40,172 bases of DNA from Planctomycetaceae bacterium (GCA_002722955.1 PBMZ01000056.1:1-40172), one strand, 5' to 3'; counted from the stretch's first letter, positions 1-9,104 are shown. Notes: generated by a model from the sequence alone, not told the origin. Program-made: numbers and translations.

Positions 1-4
1 CGGT

Positions 5-2464
5 GTGGTTGACCCATCGGACACGATTCTCACTTCTGGAAGATCTTCGACGTTCGCACCGGGAACATTACAAGCGAGTTCTGTAGCAACCGCCGTTAGT
101 CGTACTGGATCTACAGCATCAGGCGGACGAATCCTTGCCCTAAGTAACCTCGACATCATTTATGTCGACCCAATCATCACCGCTAATTCTCGAGTTCCGA
201 ATGCACCTCGAAAGACTGGCATCGCCCAAACGGCGAATTTGATCGGACCTCAAAACCTGACTGTCAGCCCATCCAGTAATGCTCAATCTCTATCAGATGC
301 ATTGACTGCCGGCGGTGGTGCCGGAGTCACCGTGACAGGGTCAACTTTGTCGGGCAACAGTGATCTGCTGGGCGGCGTCTCGAGCGGACTCTATACGCTG
401 GATTCCGTACCTGACACTTACGGATTGACTCGTGACGGCATCGTCCTGAGCACCGGTGACGTCACGGATTACAACTCTGGATCGAACACATCGATCAGCA
501 ACACAACATCATTCGGCACTCCAGCAACTGCGGCGCAAGAACTATTGCTCGACCCGATTACTGGCGGCGGGTTCGATCACTTCGACGTCACACAGCTCGA
601 TATCAATTTTGATATGCAACCTGGTTTCGACACGTTGTTCTTTGAGGTTGTCTTCGGGAGTGATGAATTCCCAGAATTCGTTGGCTCGACATTCATTGAT
701 GGTTTCGGTTTGTTCTTGAACGGCACAAACGTCGCATCAGTAAATGGATTGCCGGTCAACATCAACCACCCAAGCTTCCAGGCCATTCCAGGCACGGAAT
801 TGGATGGCATCTTGGCACCGAATGGCGATGCACGTCTCTTGTTCCAAGTCTTCGTTGGCGACGGTGCTCTCGACAATACACTCAGCATCATTATTGCTGA
901 CACGTCGGATTCAGCCTTTGACACGACGGTCTACTTGGCAAGTCTCGGCGGTACTGATCCCGACCAACCAACAACACCGCTGCCTCCACCAACTCCGACA
1001 AACTTCCAAGGCGACACATTGGTCGGTAGTAGCGGAAACGACATCATCCGCGGTGCCGACGGCGACGACTTGCTCTTGGGCGGTTCTGGAAATGATAGCC
1101 TGAACGGCGGAAACGGCGACGATGTGCTGTTCGGCGGAGCCGACGACGACTTGCTAGAAGGTCGCGGCGGCAATGACGAATTGAAAGGCCAAGGCGGTCA
1201 AGACTCGATCGACGGCGGCGATGACGATGACCTCGTTCTCTGGCGAGGTTCGATCGACGGCGACGATTCCATCAACGGCGGTACGGGCAACGATGAACTC
1301 GAGGTTCGAGGCGACGGTGCTCAAGATCGCTTCACGATTTCGCAGTCTCCGTTCATCAACGATCCGACGATGACCAGCGAATTGTTGATCACCGAGGGTA
1401 ACTCGACCTTGACCGTGATCAATACCCGCAGCGGCGTCTCGAACACTGGCGAACCGCTGAACACAGTCGAAACGATTCGAGTTAACGGAAACAACGGCAA
1501 TGACCGCGTCTTCGTGACCGATTTGAATCGAGTTCCCGGTACGTTCATCAACATCAACGGTGGCGCGGGGAACGACCGAGTTGACATGGCCGACGCAGAT
1601 GTTGGCGAAGTGCTGATCTTGGTCGATGGAGGCGTCGGCCGCGACACATTGTTCGGCAGTGATAACGCCGAAACACTGTTCGGTGGCGAAGGTGACGATG
1701 TTCTGACCGGTGGCGGCGGCGACGATTCGCTCGACGGTGGTGCCGGACAAGACTCGATGCTTGGCGGCGATGGCAACGACACGTTAATCGGAGACTTGGG
1801 CAACGACACGCTCTTCGGCGATGCCGGCGACGACTCGATGGTCGGTGGCGACGCCATCGATAGCCTGGACGGTGGTGACGGCAACGACACCATGGAAGGC
1901 AATGCGGGAGACGACCGCTTAATTGGTCGGGCCGGCGATGACTCGATGAATGCTGGAAACGGCAACGACTCGATGTTCGGTGGCGAAGGCGACGACCGTA
2001 TGGAAGGCGGCTTCGATGACGACCGCATGCAAGGCCAAGGCGGCAACGACACGATGTTGGGTGGTCATGGTCACGATCGCATGAATGGTGGCATCGGAAA
2101 TGACATCCTGAACGGTGAGGACGGCAACGATACGCTCGAAGGCGGAGATGGCGACGATGGCCTGACTGGCATGGACGGCGATGACTTGATCGTCGGCGGC
2201 ATGGGTGACGACACCATGGTCGGCGGTGATGGCGATGACTCGCTGCGAGGCGGCTCAGGCCAAGACATCGGACTTGGCGGTGACGGCGACGATGGCATCA
2301 TTGGTGGCGGCGGCAGTAATGACACGCTTGCTGGTGGTGAAGGCAACGACTTCATCGCCACCGACGCTGCCGGCGCGAACAATGATAACGCTCAGATCGA
2401 CGAAGACTTCACCTTAAGCCAAGACGACTTGGATCGACTCAGCGGCGCGATCCGAATCACGTAG
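5..2464 (+). CDS. Choice-of-anchor L domain plus RTX calcium-binding repeat protein (5' end cut by window)
   Basis: The reading frame is open to the left edge of the window, so the GTG at 5 is probably not the true start and the N-terminus is missing. Residues about 75-320 resemble the choice-of-anchor-L domain: a TLSG/LLGG segment, then DGIVLSTGDV, then the FEVVFGSDEFPEF and DGFGLFLNG stretches typical of that family. Residues about 338-430 and 545-795 are tandem nonapeptides of the GGxGxDxhx type, which in RTX proteins form a calcium-binding parallel beta-roll. A stretch without repeats (about 435-545) separates the two blocks. The expected role is an extracellular or cell-surface calcium-dependent adhesin or structural protein. 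The C-terminus (DLDRLSGAIRIT) shows no sorting motif that I recognise. It converges on the acetyltransferase gene with a 15-bp gap. Confidence 0.85.
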   Translation: MVDPSDTILTSGRSSTFAPGTLQASSVATAVSRTGSTASGGRILALSNLDIIYVDPIITANSRVPNAPRKTGIAQTANLIGPQNLTVSPSSNAQSLSDALTAGGGAGVTVTGSTLSGNSDLLGGVSSGLYTLDSVPDTYGLTRDGIVLSTGDVTDYNSGSNTSISNTTSFGTPATAAQELLLDPITGGGFDHFDVTQLDINFDMQPGFDTLFFEVVFGSDEFPEFVGSTFIDGFGLFLNGTNVASVNGLPVNINHPSFQAIPGTELDGILAPNGDARLLFQVFVGDGALDNTLSIIIADTSDSAFDTTVYLASLGGTDPDQPTTPLPPPTPTNFQGDTLVGSSGNDIIRGADGDDLLLGGSGNDSLNGGNGDDVLFGGADDDLLEGRGGNDELKGQGGQDSIDGGDDDDLVLWRGSIDGDDSINGGTGNDELEVRGDGAQDRFTISQSPFINDPTMTSELLITEGNSTLTVINTRSGVSNTGEPLNTVETIRVNGNNGNDRVFVTDLNRVPGTFININGGAGNDRVDMADADVGEVLILVDGGVGRDTLFGSDNAETLFGGEGDDVLTGGGGDDSLDGGAGQDSMLGGDGNDTLIGDLGNDTLFGDAGDDSMVGGDAIDSLDGGDGNDTMEGNAGDDRLIGRAGDDSMNAGNGNDSMFGGEGDDRMEGGFDDDRMQGQGGNDTMLGGHGHDRMNGGIGNDILNGEDGNDTLEGGDGDDGLTGMDGDDLIVGGMGDDTMVGGDGDDSLRGGSGQDIGLGGDGDDGIIGGGGSNDTLAGGEGNDFIATDAAGANNDNAQIDEDFTLSQDDLDRLSGAIRIT

Positions 2465-2479
2465 GTCGTGGATAACGAC

Positions 2480-2941
2480 TCAGTTCAAACTTCGTGTCAT
2501 AATGTTGTACGGTGCCACATCGAATCCGTACCGACGATAGACTGCCATTGCGCGTCCGTTTGACTGTATCACATAGAGCCGCAAGTCGATGGCACCAGCG
2601 TCCTTTGCTGAATCGGCGACTGTGTCCAACAGCAGGTCAACAAGCCCCGTCCCTCGATGATCCGGGACGATGTAGAGGCTCTGGATCCACCAGTAGTAGC
2701 CACCGCGAAAGTTGCTCCATTTGGTCACGACGGAAATCGCACCGATAACTTGGGCCTCTTGCGTCTGAGCAACCCAGTATTCGACAGGCGCTGTTCCATC
2801 CAACCCCGCTTTGACTCCAATGCGAACTGCATCCAGTTCCGGAGCACTGCCTTCAGTCTCCATAGCTTCATCGACAGTAAAGCCGACCAGCGTCTCGAGG
2901 TCAGAGCGTGTCGCCCGACGAATTGTGTATTGCGAGTTCAT
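2480..2941 (-). CDS. GNAT family N-acetyltransferase
   Basis: The product is about 153 residues, the usual size for a single GNAT domain. It begins with the classic beta1-alpha1 sequence YTIRRATRSDLETLVGFT. The acetyl-CoA binding motif A is visible as SLYIVPDHRGTGLVDLLLD (pattern R-G-x-G-x), followed by LRLYVIQSNGRAMAVYRRYGF, the usual C-terminal beta5-alpha4 segment with the conserved aromatic GF. The substrate cannot be told. The frame extends upstream to a TTG at 3001, but the added residues do not look like GNAT, so the ATG at 2941 is preferred. The gene is convergent with the RTX gene and divergent from the DapA-like gene. Confidence 0.85.
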   Translation of the reverse strand: MNSQYTIRRATRSDLETLVGFTVDEAMETEGSAPELDAVRIGVKAGLDGTAPVEYWVAQTQEAQVIGAISVVTKWSNFRGGYYWWIQSLYIVPDHRGTGLVDLLLDTVADSAKDAGAIDLRLYVIQSNGRAMAVYRRYGFDVAPYNIMTRSLN

Positions 2942-3051
2942 CTCAAACGCCCCCGCTCGCAGCTTACTGTTGATTGTTATCGATTGACAAGTTTCCAACA
3001 ATGCGTTTGAAGAGCCCGTTTCATGTTTAGCCCTTTTTAGAGACCTATGGA

Positions 3052-3960
3052 ATGCCTATCCCTGAAATTGATCCCATTGTCAATCTGCCCATGATCACCC
3101 CGTTCGACGATCAGGATCGGATTGATCACGACGCCATCACCCGAAATGTCGAGAAATGGATGAGCGCCGCTGACGAAGGCACTCCAGCCGTTGGCATCTT
3201 TTTGGTTGGATCAGCTTCGGGTGAAGAGTGGTTCCTGAACGAAAACGACAAGCTCGAGATCCTCTCGACGGTGAAACAGACGGTTGGAAACGATCGATGC
3301 GTGATGGGTGGCATCGATTGCCCGTCCGTGACAGAGACACTGAAACGTGCGGAGGCGTTCGTCGAACGCGGTGCGGAAATTGTGCGGATTCGCATCCCTC
3401 GCTACGAGCCGGTTGTGCTCGACTACTTCCAGCAAGTCGTTCCGAGATGCCCCGTGCCGATTCTGCTAATGCACCAGACAAATCCTGAACGCTTCGGATT
3501 CGCGGGCACGCCAGCCGCGACACCGGAAGTCGTGGGCGAGGTTTGCTCGATGGATGGCGTGTTTGGATACACGACGGACCATGATGTGCGTTACGAATGG
3601 CGAGTCGGTCAGCAAATCCCGACGGGTAAACGCTTTTGGATTTGCAACGGAAGCCTGATCTTGAATGGAACACTGATCGGCTGCAACGGCACCACAACCG
3701 CATTCTCAAACATCTGGCCCGCCGCATTGCATCGCCTGCTACGACTCGGAATGGCAGGAGAATACCGAGAAGCCCAAGAGCTCCAAACGCACATTCAAAA
3801 GATCGACGCCATCATGCTGCCCTACCAAGCGGCTGGCGTCAAAGCCGCCATGAACTTGCTGGGTTTCGAGGGAACACATCCGCGGAAGCCGATTCGTCCA
3901 TTTCCTGAGGAAAAGATCCCAGAACTAGAAACCGCCCTGCGAAATGCTGGGCTCGCTTAA
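3052..3960 (+). CDS. Dihydrodipicolinate synthase/N-acetylneuraminate lyase fold protein with altered active site
   Basis: The 302 residues match the length and layout of the DapA (beta/alpha)8 aldolase family: an N-terminal LPMITPFDDQDRID stretch, GSASGEEWFL in place of the substrate-binding TGE loop near residue 55, and a CNGSLILNGTLIGCNG region near 198-213. The residues that define class I aldolase chemistry are changed. The segment that normally reads G-I-K-E-x-S-G-D reads GVFGYTTD, so the Schiff-base lysine is F171. The YNxP segment reads HQTNP, so the proton-relay tyrosine is H141. True aldolase or lyase activity is therefore doubtful. It may be a diverged enzyme or a sensor that keeps the fold. 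Family membership is firm, the specific reaction is not. Confidence 0.75.
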   Translation: MPIPEIDPIVNLPMITPFDDQDRIDHDAITRNVEKWMSAADEGTPAVGIFLVGSASGEEWFLNENDKLEILSTVKQTVGNDRCVMGGIDCPSVTETLKRAEAFVERGAEIVRIRIPRYEPVVLDYFQQVVPRCPVPILLMHQTNPERFGFAGTPAATPEVVGEVCSMDGVFGYTTDHDVRYEWRVGQQIPTGKRFWICNGSLILNGTLIGCNGTTTAFSNIWPAALHRLLRLGMAGEYREAQELQTHIQKIDAIMLPYQAAGVKAAMNLLGFEGTHPRKPIRPFPEEKIPELETALRNAGLA

Positions 3961-4030
3961 GAGGTTTAGACCTTATTGTGCGCAAGAGCGAGATCCGCCC
4001 CCGTTTCTTAGCCTCGCAGTATGGCGGTTA

Positions 4031-4684
4031 TCACTTCTTGTCAGTAGCGGGTTTACGCTTTTCCTTCTTCTTCGGAGGCAGCGTCGTTAGCGGGAGCTTT
4101 CCATTCAAGAATGCTTGGACTTTCTTGTTGTCGGCAAAGTAAGCCCGAATTTCAGCACCCAGCGCCTTTGTATCTTTGGTCGACTTTGCAGGCCAGGGAT
4201 TCGCGGGTAACTCGACTTTGATCTGAGCGTACTTCAGTCGCTTCTTCGTAAAGTCGACGAGAAACACGTTGCCTTTTGTTAGGTCGACTTCCTTGTCGTT
4301 GACTTTGAAAGCCTCGATCTTGAATTTCCTTTCCTCTTCAGCCGCATCAAATTCAAGATGGAATGCCTGATCACGAACGGCAAGCTTGTCAATGTAATGC
4401 CGGATCCCATCTCTTAGTTCGATTTTTGCCCAAAGCCCGTTCGATGATTGTTTGTCTGCGTCATATCGCGCGAACGTGACATACGAGAATTCGCAGGGCT
4501 TCCCGACTTCCTTGATCAATCCGTAATGGAGAATCGGTTCATCCCCTTCATAACAACAGTTGCCAGCCGACACGAACATCGGCACATCCTGAGTTCCCAC
4601 TCCCGTGGAATGACAGCCCTGGGCACTGCAAGTGTTCGAAAAGATCAATGACGAAATTAACACAAGCGAGAAACACGTCTTCAT
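4031..4684 (-). CDS. Secreted protein of unknown function
   Basis: The 218-residue product starts at the ATG at 4684 with a clear signal peptide (MKTCFSLVLISSLIFSN, probable cleavage after CSA). The frame continues upstream to 4819, but those residues precede the signal peptide and are rejected. The mature part has a Cys-rich start (GCHSTG, GNCCYEG), then a mixed beta-rich region, and a lysine-rich tail (PPKKKEKRKPATDKK). I recognise no family. Export to the periplasm is the only supported inference. It stands alone, convergent with the DapA-like gene, with a 523-bp gap on its 5' side. Confidence 0.6.
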   Translation of the reverse strand: MKTCFSLVLISSLIFSNTCSAQGCHSTGVGTQDVPMFVSAGNCCYEGDEPILHYGLIKEVGKPCEFSYVTFARYDADKQSSNGLWAKIELRDGIRHYIDKLAVRDQAFHLEFDAAEEERKFKIEAFKVNDKEVDLTKGNVFLVDFTKKRLKYAQIKVELPANPWPAKSTKDTKALGAEIRAYFADNKKVQAFLNGKLPLTTLPPKKKEKRKPATDKK

Positions 4685-5207
4685 GGTGTTCCCAACAATC
4701 GGTGAGTTATCAATTACAGCCCAAGTGAAACACGGATGCGCCTGCAATGTTTCGCTAGATCTGACTAATTCAAGAACGATCGGCCAGCGTTGGCTGGCGT
4801 CGAAGCGCGGGCTGCGCAACTTTTTGTGTTTACGGGTGGCTTATCGACCGGATATCGCTGGACAGGCGATTTCCAACATCCCGGAGCCGAGTGCTGATTT
4901 GGGGTGTGCGGGTCGTGTTTTGAAGCTAACGAAATCTGTGATGCAGTGCATGGTCGTCAAGTTTCGTGGAGTTCCCCACGATTACAGCACGGAGAATCAT
5001 CACGACCCGACTGAAATGATCGATCGGAGTTTGTGTTGAGCGGTGGCCAACCTTCGTCGCTGGCTCGGTCTAGCCAACAATATTGGACAGCCTGCATAAT
5101 CAGTTTTGGCAACACGGCACACATAGCAATTTGATGCGTGGACCTCGCAATGAAGACAAGTGGTGACGTTTGGCAGACATCGTTCTAGTCCTTGATCGGG
5201 TAGTGGC
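4685..5207. other. Intergenic region without recognisable gene
   Basis: This 523-bp gap separates the divergent secreted-protein and methyltransferase genes, so promoters for both should lie here. The open frames inside (for example 4632-5039 on plus) have no family-like composition or ribosome site and look accidental. A small stem-loop with 6-bp arms (TCGTGG/CCACGA) lies at 4964-4981. I see no other structure. Confidence 0.5.
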
Positions 5208-6143
5208 ATGAATTGGAAATACAAAGCGCTGCTTCAACGTGTGCTGGCCGCCACACCAACCGGAGACTCGATTTACTATCAGATACAGCGATCGATGGGA
5301 GGTCTAAAGGATTTTCGTATCGAGCAAAAGCTTCAACAGGCGCTACGGCTGTTGCGCGGTCTTGCTGAAGGTGGAGGAACACTTTTCGATAGACGCGCGA
5401 TTGAGATTGGCACAGGTTGGACTCCAATCATTCCAATTATGTACTGGCTTTACGGACAGGCTGCTTGCGCTACGTATGATTTGCGAAAATTACTTAAACC
5501 AGAATTACTGAAGAGCACGTGTCGGCAGATGATAGAATCGCAAGCGCTACTCGCACAGGCGCCGTTTGCTGTCTTGCCTGAGCGTATGGCGGAATTGCAG
5601 AAAATGGTTGCTCAGGATTGGACTGTCACCGACATGCTTGCAGCGATGAAGATCACATATCATGCACCCTGCGATGCCACCAAGAATGCGGGCATACCGG
5701 ATAAGTCAGTCGACCTCGTGTACTCAAACACGGTAATGGAACACGTAACGCCGACAGCAGCAGAAGCTTTGCTCCGTGAATCGCATCGGATGTTGAGTCC
5801 AGGCGGCACAATTCTGCATCTGATCGATATGAGCGACCATTTTTCGCACGGCGACAACTCCATAACCGCAATCAACTTCTTACGCTACGATGACAAATGT
5901 TTTGCACGCTACAATTCTAAGTTCATGTTTCAGAATCGTTGGCGGGCATCAAAATGGCATCAGTTGGTTGAGGATCACGGGTTTGAGATCGTTGTATGGG
6001 AAAGTTGTCTTGATCAGCGATCAAAAGAGCATCTGTCAAACTTGACGCTTGCCCCTGAGTTTGCTGATTTGGAAGAAGACGACCTATGTACTACATCCGT
6101 CGTCGTTCTCGGTAAGTTGGCGCAGGATCAAGCGGAGCATTGA
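5208..6143 (+). CDS. Class I SAM-dependent methyltransferase
   Basis: The 311-residue protein has motif I as AIEIGTGWTP (residues 64-73), which binds the SAM amino-acid moiety. The post-motif segment DLVYSNTVMEHV has the usual acidic residue before the central strand and the EHV seen in methyltransferase type 11 domains. This is followed by LLRESHRMLSPGGTILHLID, the standard motif III helix-loop-strand. The region after it (SDHFSHGD and NFLRYDD) is probably the substrate lid, and the substrate is unknown. Sugar, lipid or natural-product methylation is possible. It starts with ATG at 5208 and has no close partner on the same strand, with nuoH 475 bp downstream. Confidence 0.8.
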   Translation: MNWKYKALLQRVLAATPTGDSIYYQIQRSMGGLKDFRIEQKLQQALRLLRGLAEGGGTLFDRRAIEIGTGWTPIIPIMYWLYGQAACATYDLRKLLKPELLKSTCRQMIESQALLAQAPFAVLPERMAELQKMVAQDWTVTDMLAAMKITYHAPCDATKNAGIPDKSVDLVYSNTVMEHVTPTAAEALLRESHRMLSPGGTILHLIDMSDHFSHGDNSITAINFLRYDDKCFARYNSKFMFQNRWRASKWHQLVEDHGFEIVVWESCLDQRSKEHLSNLTLAPEFADLEEDDLCTTSVVVLGKLAQDQAEH

Positions 6144-6618
6144 GTGGCTGTTCGCACACTGTTCAAAGAACGGTTGGGCTGAGACTGTCGGCTGGCAAGT
6201 CCCCCCCGACTGCAATGCAGTGCAATCCCTCTAAGTGAAACGCCGGTTGGCACAGGAAAGGGAATCTCTGCACTGCTGACTCCAGATCCGAATCGAGCGC
6301 GGCTGAATGCACGCGACGAAATCTGGCCCTATTCCCAATCTCTGGAAATTGCCGGGACGATCCTTCCAGTCTCTTGAATCCCAAACTCTGATCTGACATA
6401 GTTCACGCTTTCGTCCAGACCAGGGATTTTCTGCGCCTTTTAGAGACAGATGCCTCTGCCTTTCGGAGGTTGGATTTAGCCTCTTGTCAGAGACGGAAAT
6501 TCAGTCAAGGCAGCTTGTTGGGAAAACACTCCTTGATGAACCTACAGATTTAAGACCTTCCTTAGCGACCCTTAAATACAACTAAAGACGAGACCTTAGA
6601 GACTGTTAAGGGGTAACG
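6144..6618 (+). other. Intergenic region and probable leader of the nuo cluster
   Basis: This 475-bp stretch between the methyltransferase and nuoH holds no convincing gene; the open frames in it are short and lack family-like sequence. It must contain the promoter and leader for the nuo transcript. A purine-rich AAGGGG lies 6 bases before the nuoH ATG and can serve as ribosome-binding site. I could not identify a reliable -35/-10 pair. Confidence 0.5.
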
Positions 6619-7965
6619 ATGCCCGTCATTCTCGCGGCCGGGAATTTAGCTGATTTTTTCGAGACCGAAGCTCAACTCACAGAACCTTGGCCCATGATCG
6701 CGGCTGCGGTTGTGCATGTCGCGTTGGTCGGTGCGTTCTTCGGCTTGCCCGCTGGAATCGGGATTTGGGCCGAGCGTAAGGTTTCCGGGCGAATTCAAGA
6801 CCGACTGGGCCCCACGCGAGTCGGCGGCAAGTTTGGTTGGCTGCAAAGTCTGGCCGACGGCATGAAGCTTGTCCAAAAGGAAGATTTGGCGCCTTCTGCG
6901 GCTGACGGAATGCTTTTCCGGGTTGCACCTTATATAGTCATCGTCGCGTCAATCACCGCATTCATGGTGCTACCGTTCTCGGACGGCTGGGTTTCCGTGG
7001 CGATGGATTGCGGCTTGTTCTTGATCTTCGCGATTCTATCACTGGAAGTCGTGGGCGTGATCTTAGCAGGTTACTCGAGCGGCTCGAAATGGGCCTTGTT
7101 CGGTGCCATGCGCGAAGCCGCACAAATGGTGAGCTACGAAATCCCCATGGCGATCTGTGGTTTGGTACCGATCGTCGCTGCAGGCTCGCTAAACCTTGGT
7201 GAAATCGGCGAGATGCAGCAGGGTTTGGCGTACAACTGGTTGATCTTCAACAATCCGTGTACTTTGGCCGGCTTTTTCGTCTACTTCACATGTGCGACAG
7301 CTAGCTGTAAACGTGCCCCGTTCGACTTGGCGGAAGCTGAGAGTGAACTGGTCGCCGGTTTCTTGACCGAGTACAGCGGAATGCGTTGGTCATTCTTCTT
7401 CTTGGGCGAGTACGCCAGCATGTTCGTTGTGAGTGGTATTGCCACGATCCTGTTCCTGGGCGGCTGGCACGATGGACTCGGAATTGTTTCGGGGCTCCGT
7501 GCGAACTCGCAAGTTGGCGAGTACATTGCTCAAATCCTGGGAATCGGAATCTTCATTAGCAAGGCATCGTTGTTGGTGCTGGTGCAAATCTGGGTGCGGT
7601 GGACGTTGCCTCGCTTGAGAATTGACCAGGTGATGACGACGTGCCTGAAGTACCTGCTGCCGATTAGCTGTGTCTTGTTCCTCGGAGCCATCATTTGGCC
7701 GCTTCTCCTGATGGGGACCGGCAAAACTCACTTGATCTCACCGCTTGGTGAGCGAGTGCCTCGAACGGCTGCCGTTGAGAAAGTTGAGTCTGATTTGGGC
7801 GAGGCATCTGGCATCCCAATGGACTTAGAAGATTTGATCGAGAACGAATCATCCGAAGGAGAGGCTCCAGCGGATGACTCGACATCGGCAGATCATTCAG
7901 CCGGTGATGATGAAGCGACAGACGCACCCGAAGAGGCGGCAAGCGATTCGGGTGAGGATAAATAA
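6619..7965 (+). CDS. nuoH: NADH-quinone oxidoreductase subunit H
   Basis: NuoH is the complex I membrane subunit that joins the pumping arm to the hydrophilic arm and forms part of the quinone chamber. The hallmark AERKVSGRIQDRLGPTRVGG appears near residue 52, and the PFDLAEAESELVAGF segment of the quinone-site loop near residue 234, with about eight hydrophobic helices. At 448 residues it is longer than usual because of a C-terminal tail of about 65 residues rich in Glu, Asp, Ser and Ala (from about residue 384), which looks disordered. An ATG at 6619 with AAGGGG just upstream fits the family N-terminus. It is the first gene of the nuoHJKLMN group. nuoI, which normally follows nuoH, is missing here. 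Confidence 0.97.
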   Translation: MPVILAAGNLADFFETEAQLTEPWPMIAAAVVHVALVGAFFGLPAGIGIWAERKVSGRIQDRLGPTRVGGKFGWLQSLADGMKLVQKEDLAPSAADGMLFRVAPYIVIVASITAFMVLPFSDGWVSVAMDCGLFLIFAILSLEVVGVILAGYSSGSKWALFGAMREAAQMVSYEIPMAICGLVPIVAAGSLNLGEIGEMQQGLAYNWLIFNNPCTLAGFFVYFTCATASCKRAPFDLAEAESELVAGFLTEYSGMRWSFFFLGEYASMFVVSGIATILFLGGWHDGLGIVSGLRANSQVGEYIAQILGIGIFISKASLLVLVQIWVRWTLPRLRIDQVMTTCLKYLLPISCVLFLGAIIWPLLLMGTGKTHLISPLGERVPRTAAVEKVESDLGEASGIPMDLEDLIENESSEGEAPADDSTSADHSAGDDEATDAPEEAASDSGEDK

Positions 7966-7979
7966 GGCTGGTCAATCGT

Positions 7980-7999
7980 TTCTTCGGCTGTCCGAAGAA
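7980..7999 (+). other. Stem-loop in nuoH-nuoJ spacer
   Basis: TTCTTCGG and CCGAAGAA form a perfect 8-bp stem around a 4-base loop in the 69-bp spacer. The flanking bases (GGTCAATCG and its partner ATGACTGGC side) are also partly complementary. There is no U-run after it, so it is not a typical terminator; it may stabilise or process the mRNA. Confidence 0.55.
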
Positions 8000-8034
8000 T
8001 CGCGATGACTGGCAACTGTTGAAAGGATAGATCG

Positions 8035-8655
8035 ATGGCAGGGGCGCAACTCCTGTTTTTGCTGTTCGCCTTGGCGACATGTGCATCGGCCGTCATGGTC
8101 GTTGTCAGTCAAAATGTCGTTCGCATGGCGTTCTGGCTGATCATTTCGCTGGGATCAACCTCGGCGTTGTACTTCTTGTTGCATGCCGACTTTGTTGGTG
8201 CGACGCAGCTATTGGTTTATGTCGGCGGCACGCTGGTGCTGCTGGTGTTTGGCGTCATGCTCACGGCAAGCGGACCTCACGTGAAAATCAAGATGTCACC
8301 GGCCGAAGGTTTCTTGGCTGCTGGTGTCGGCTGCTTATTCTTGGCGATGATTTTCTTCACCGTAATCCCGGTGGCAAACGATTGGGACGAAGTCGTCATT
8401 CGGCTTGAAGCTCAAAACGACGTCACCGACGCCGGAGGGGGGTACAACGCCCTTGGCGAGGGAAACACGACTCGGCCTTTGGGCTTGAGCTTCCTGGGAA
8501 CTCGGCCAGACAAAGATTTGAATTCCACCAGCGGCACATTGAGTACTGGGTACTTGTTGCCGTTTGAAATCGTCTCTGTGCATTTGCTCGTCGTGTTAAT
8601 TGGAGCGGCTTACTTGGCCCGAGCCAAACGTCGGGTGGATGCTGAGGAAGCATAG
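8035..8655 (+). CDS. nuoJ: NADH-quinone oxidoreductase subunit J
   Basis: NuoJ is a five-helix complex I membrane subunit next to NuoK and NuoA. The sequence shows the family pattern: helix 1 LLFLLFALATCASAVMVV, then NVVRMAFWLIISLGSTSALYFLL, then HADFVGATQLLVYVGGTLVL, with the pi-bulge tyrosine segment LVYVGG that takes part in the coupling conformational change. The last helix is LLPFEIVSVHLLVVLIGAAYL. A loop of about 50 residues rich in Gly, Asn and Thr (about 120-170) separates helices 4 and 5. The 206-residue length is slightly above normal. AAAGGA lies 10 bases before the ATG. It is separated from nuoH by 69 bp, with nuoI absent. Confidence 0.95.
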   Translation: MAGAQLLFLLFALATCASAVMVVVSQNVVRMAFWLIISLGSTSALYFLLHADFVGATQLLVYVGGTLVLLVFGVMLTASGPHVKIKMSPAEGFLAAGVGCLFLAMIFFTVIPVANDWDEVVIRLEAQNDVTDAGGGYNALGEGNTTRPLGLSFLGTRPDKDLNSTSGTLSTGYLLPFEIVSVHLLVVLIGAAYLARAKRRVDAEEA

Positions 8656-8681
8656 CGTTTTGGTGATTCGTCACCAAAACG
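8656..8681 (+). other. Perfect 11-bp stem with TTCG tetraloop in nuoJ-nuoK spacer
   Basis: CGTTTTGGTGA and TCACCAAAACG pair perfectly around a TTCG loop, which as UUCG in RNA is an exceptionally stable tetraloop type. It starts at the base right after the nuoJ stop and ends 24 bases before the nuoK ATG. No U-tract follows. It could block 3' exonucleases, or attenuate or space translation within the operon. Confidence 0.75.
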
Positions 8682-8705
8682 AGCGTAAATTGAGGATTTA
8701 GTCGA

Positions 8706-9011
8706 ATGGATGAACTCAGCGGTTACCTCTTCGTCGGAGCCGTGCTTTTCGTGTGTGGCGTCATTTGCATGACGACTAAGCGAAACGGCATCGGTGTCTT
8801 GATGGGGGTTGAGTTAGTTCTGAATGGCGCGAACTTGAACTTCGTTGCCTTTTCACGATTTTCGCCCTTGGGGCTTGATGGGCAAGTTGTCGCGTTGTTC
8901 GTGATCGTCTTGGCTGCGGCTGAGGCTGCGGTTGCGTTGGCCATCGCATTGAACTTTTACAACAACCATCAAACGATCGACGTTGACCGTGGTAACGAGT
9001 TGAGTGGTTGA
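8706..9011 (+). CDS. nuoK: NADH-quinone oxidoreductase subunit K
   Basis: The 101 residues match NuoK (MrpC-like), a three-helix complex I proton-channel subunit. Both conserved membrane glutamates are visible: E36 in GVLMGVELVLNGANLNFVAF and E73 in VLAAAEAAVALAIAL. The loop FSPLGLDGQV and the C-terminal YNNHQTIDVDRGNELSG also fit the family. It lies 50 bp after nuoJ and 78-93 bp before nuoL, on the same strand, in the usual J-K-L order. Confidence 0.96.
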   Translation: MDELSGYLFVGAVLFVCGVICMTTKRNGIGVLMGVELVLNGANLNFVAFSRFSPLGLDGQVVALFVIVLAAAEAAVALAIALNFYNNHQTIDVDRGNELSG

Positions 9012-9055
9012 GTTTTATTGAGGGCAACAGCTCTCGGTTTTCGGAAGTTGACATC

Positions 9056-9071
9056 CCGGACGCGCGTCCGG
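9056..9071 (+). other. Perfect 16-base palindrome in nuoK-nuoL spacer
   Basis: CCGGACGCGCGTCCGG is self-complementary and can fold with a CCGGAC/GTCCGG stem over a GCGC loop. It lies in the spacer between nuoK and nuoL, about 19-34 bases before the nuoL start candidates. The function is not known; it fits the pattern of stem-loops in the other nuo spacers. Confidence 0.55.
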
Positions 9072-9104
9072 CACTTATAGAAACTTGGATTGGACCCAGC
9101 AGAA

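Noticed and set aside
1154..2382. Long open frames on the minus strand opposite the RTX repeats
   Set aside because: They are mirror products of the GGxGxD repeat composition (Ser/Pro-rich), with no protein-like pattern.
4632..5039. 135-residue plus-strand open frame
   Set aside because: It starts inside the secreted-protein gene on the other strand and has no family-like segments or ribosome site.
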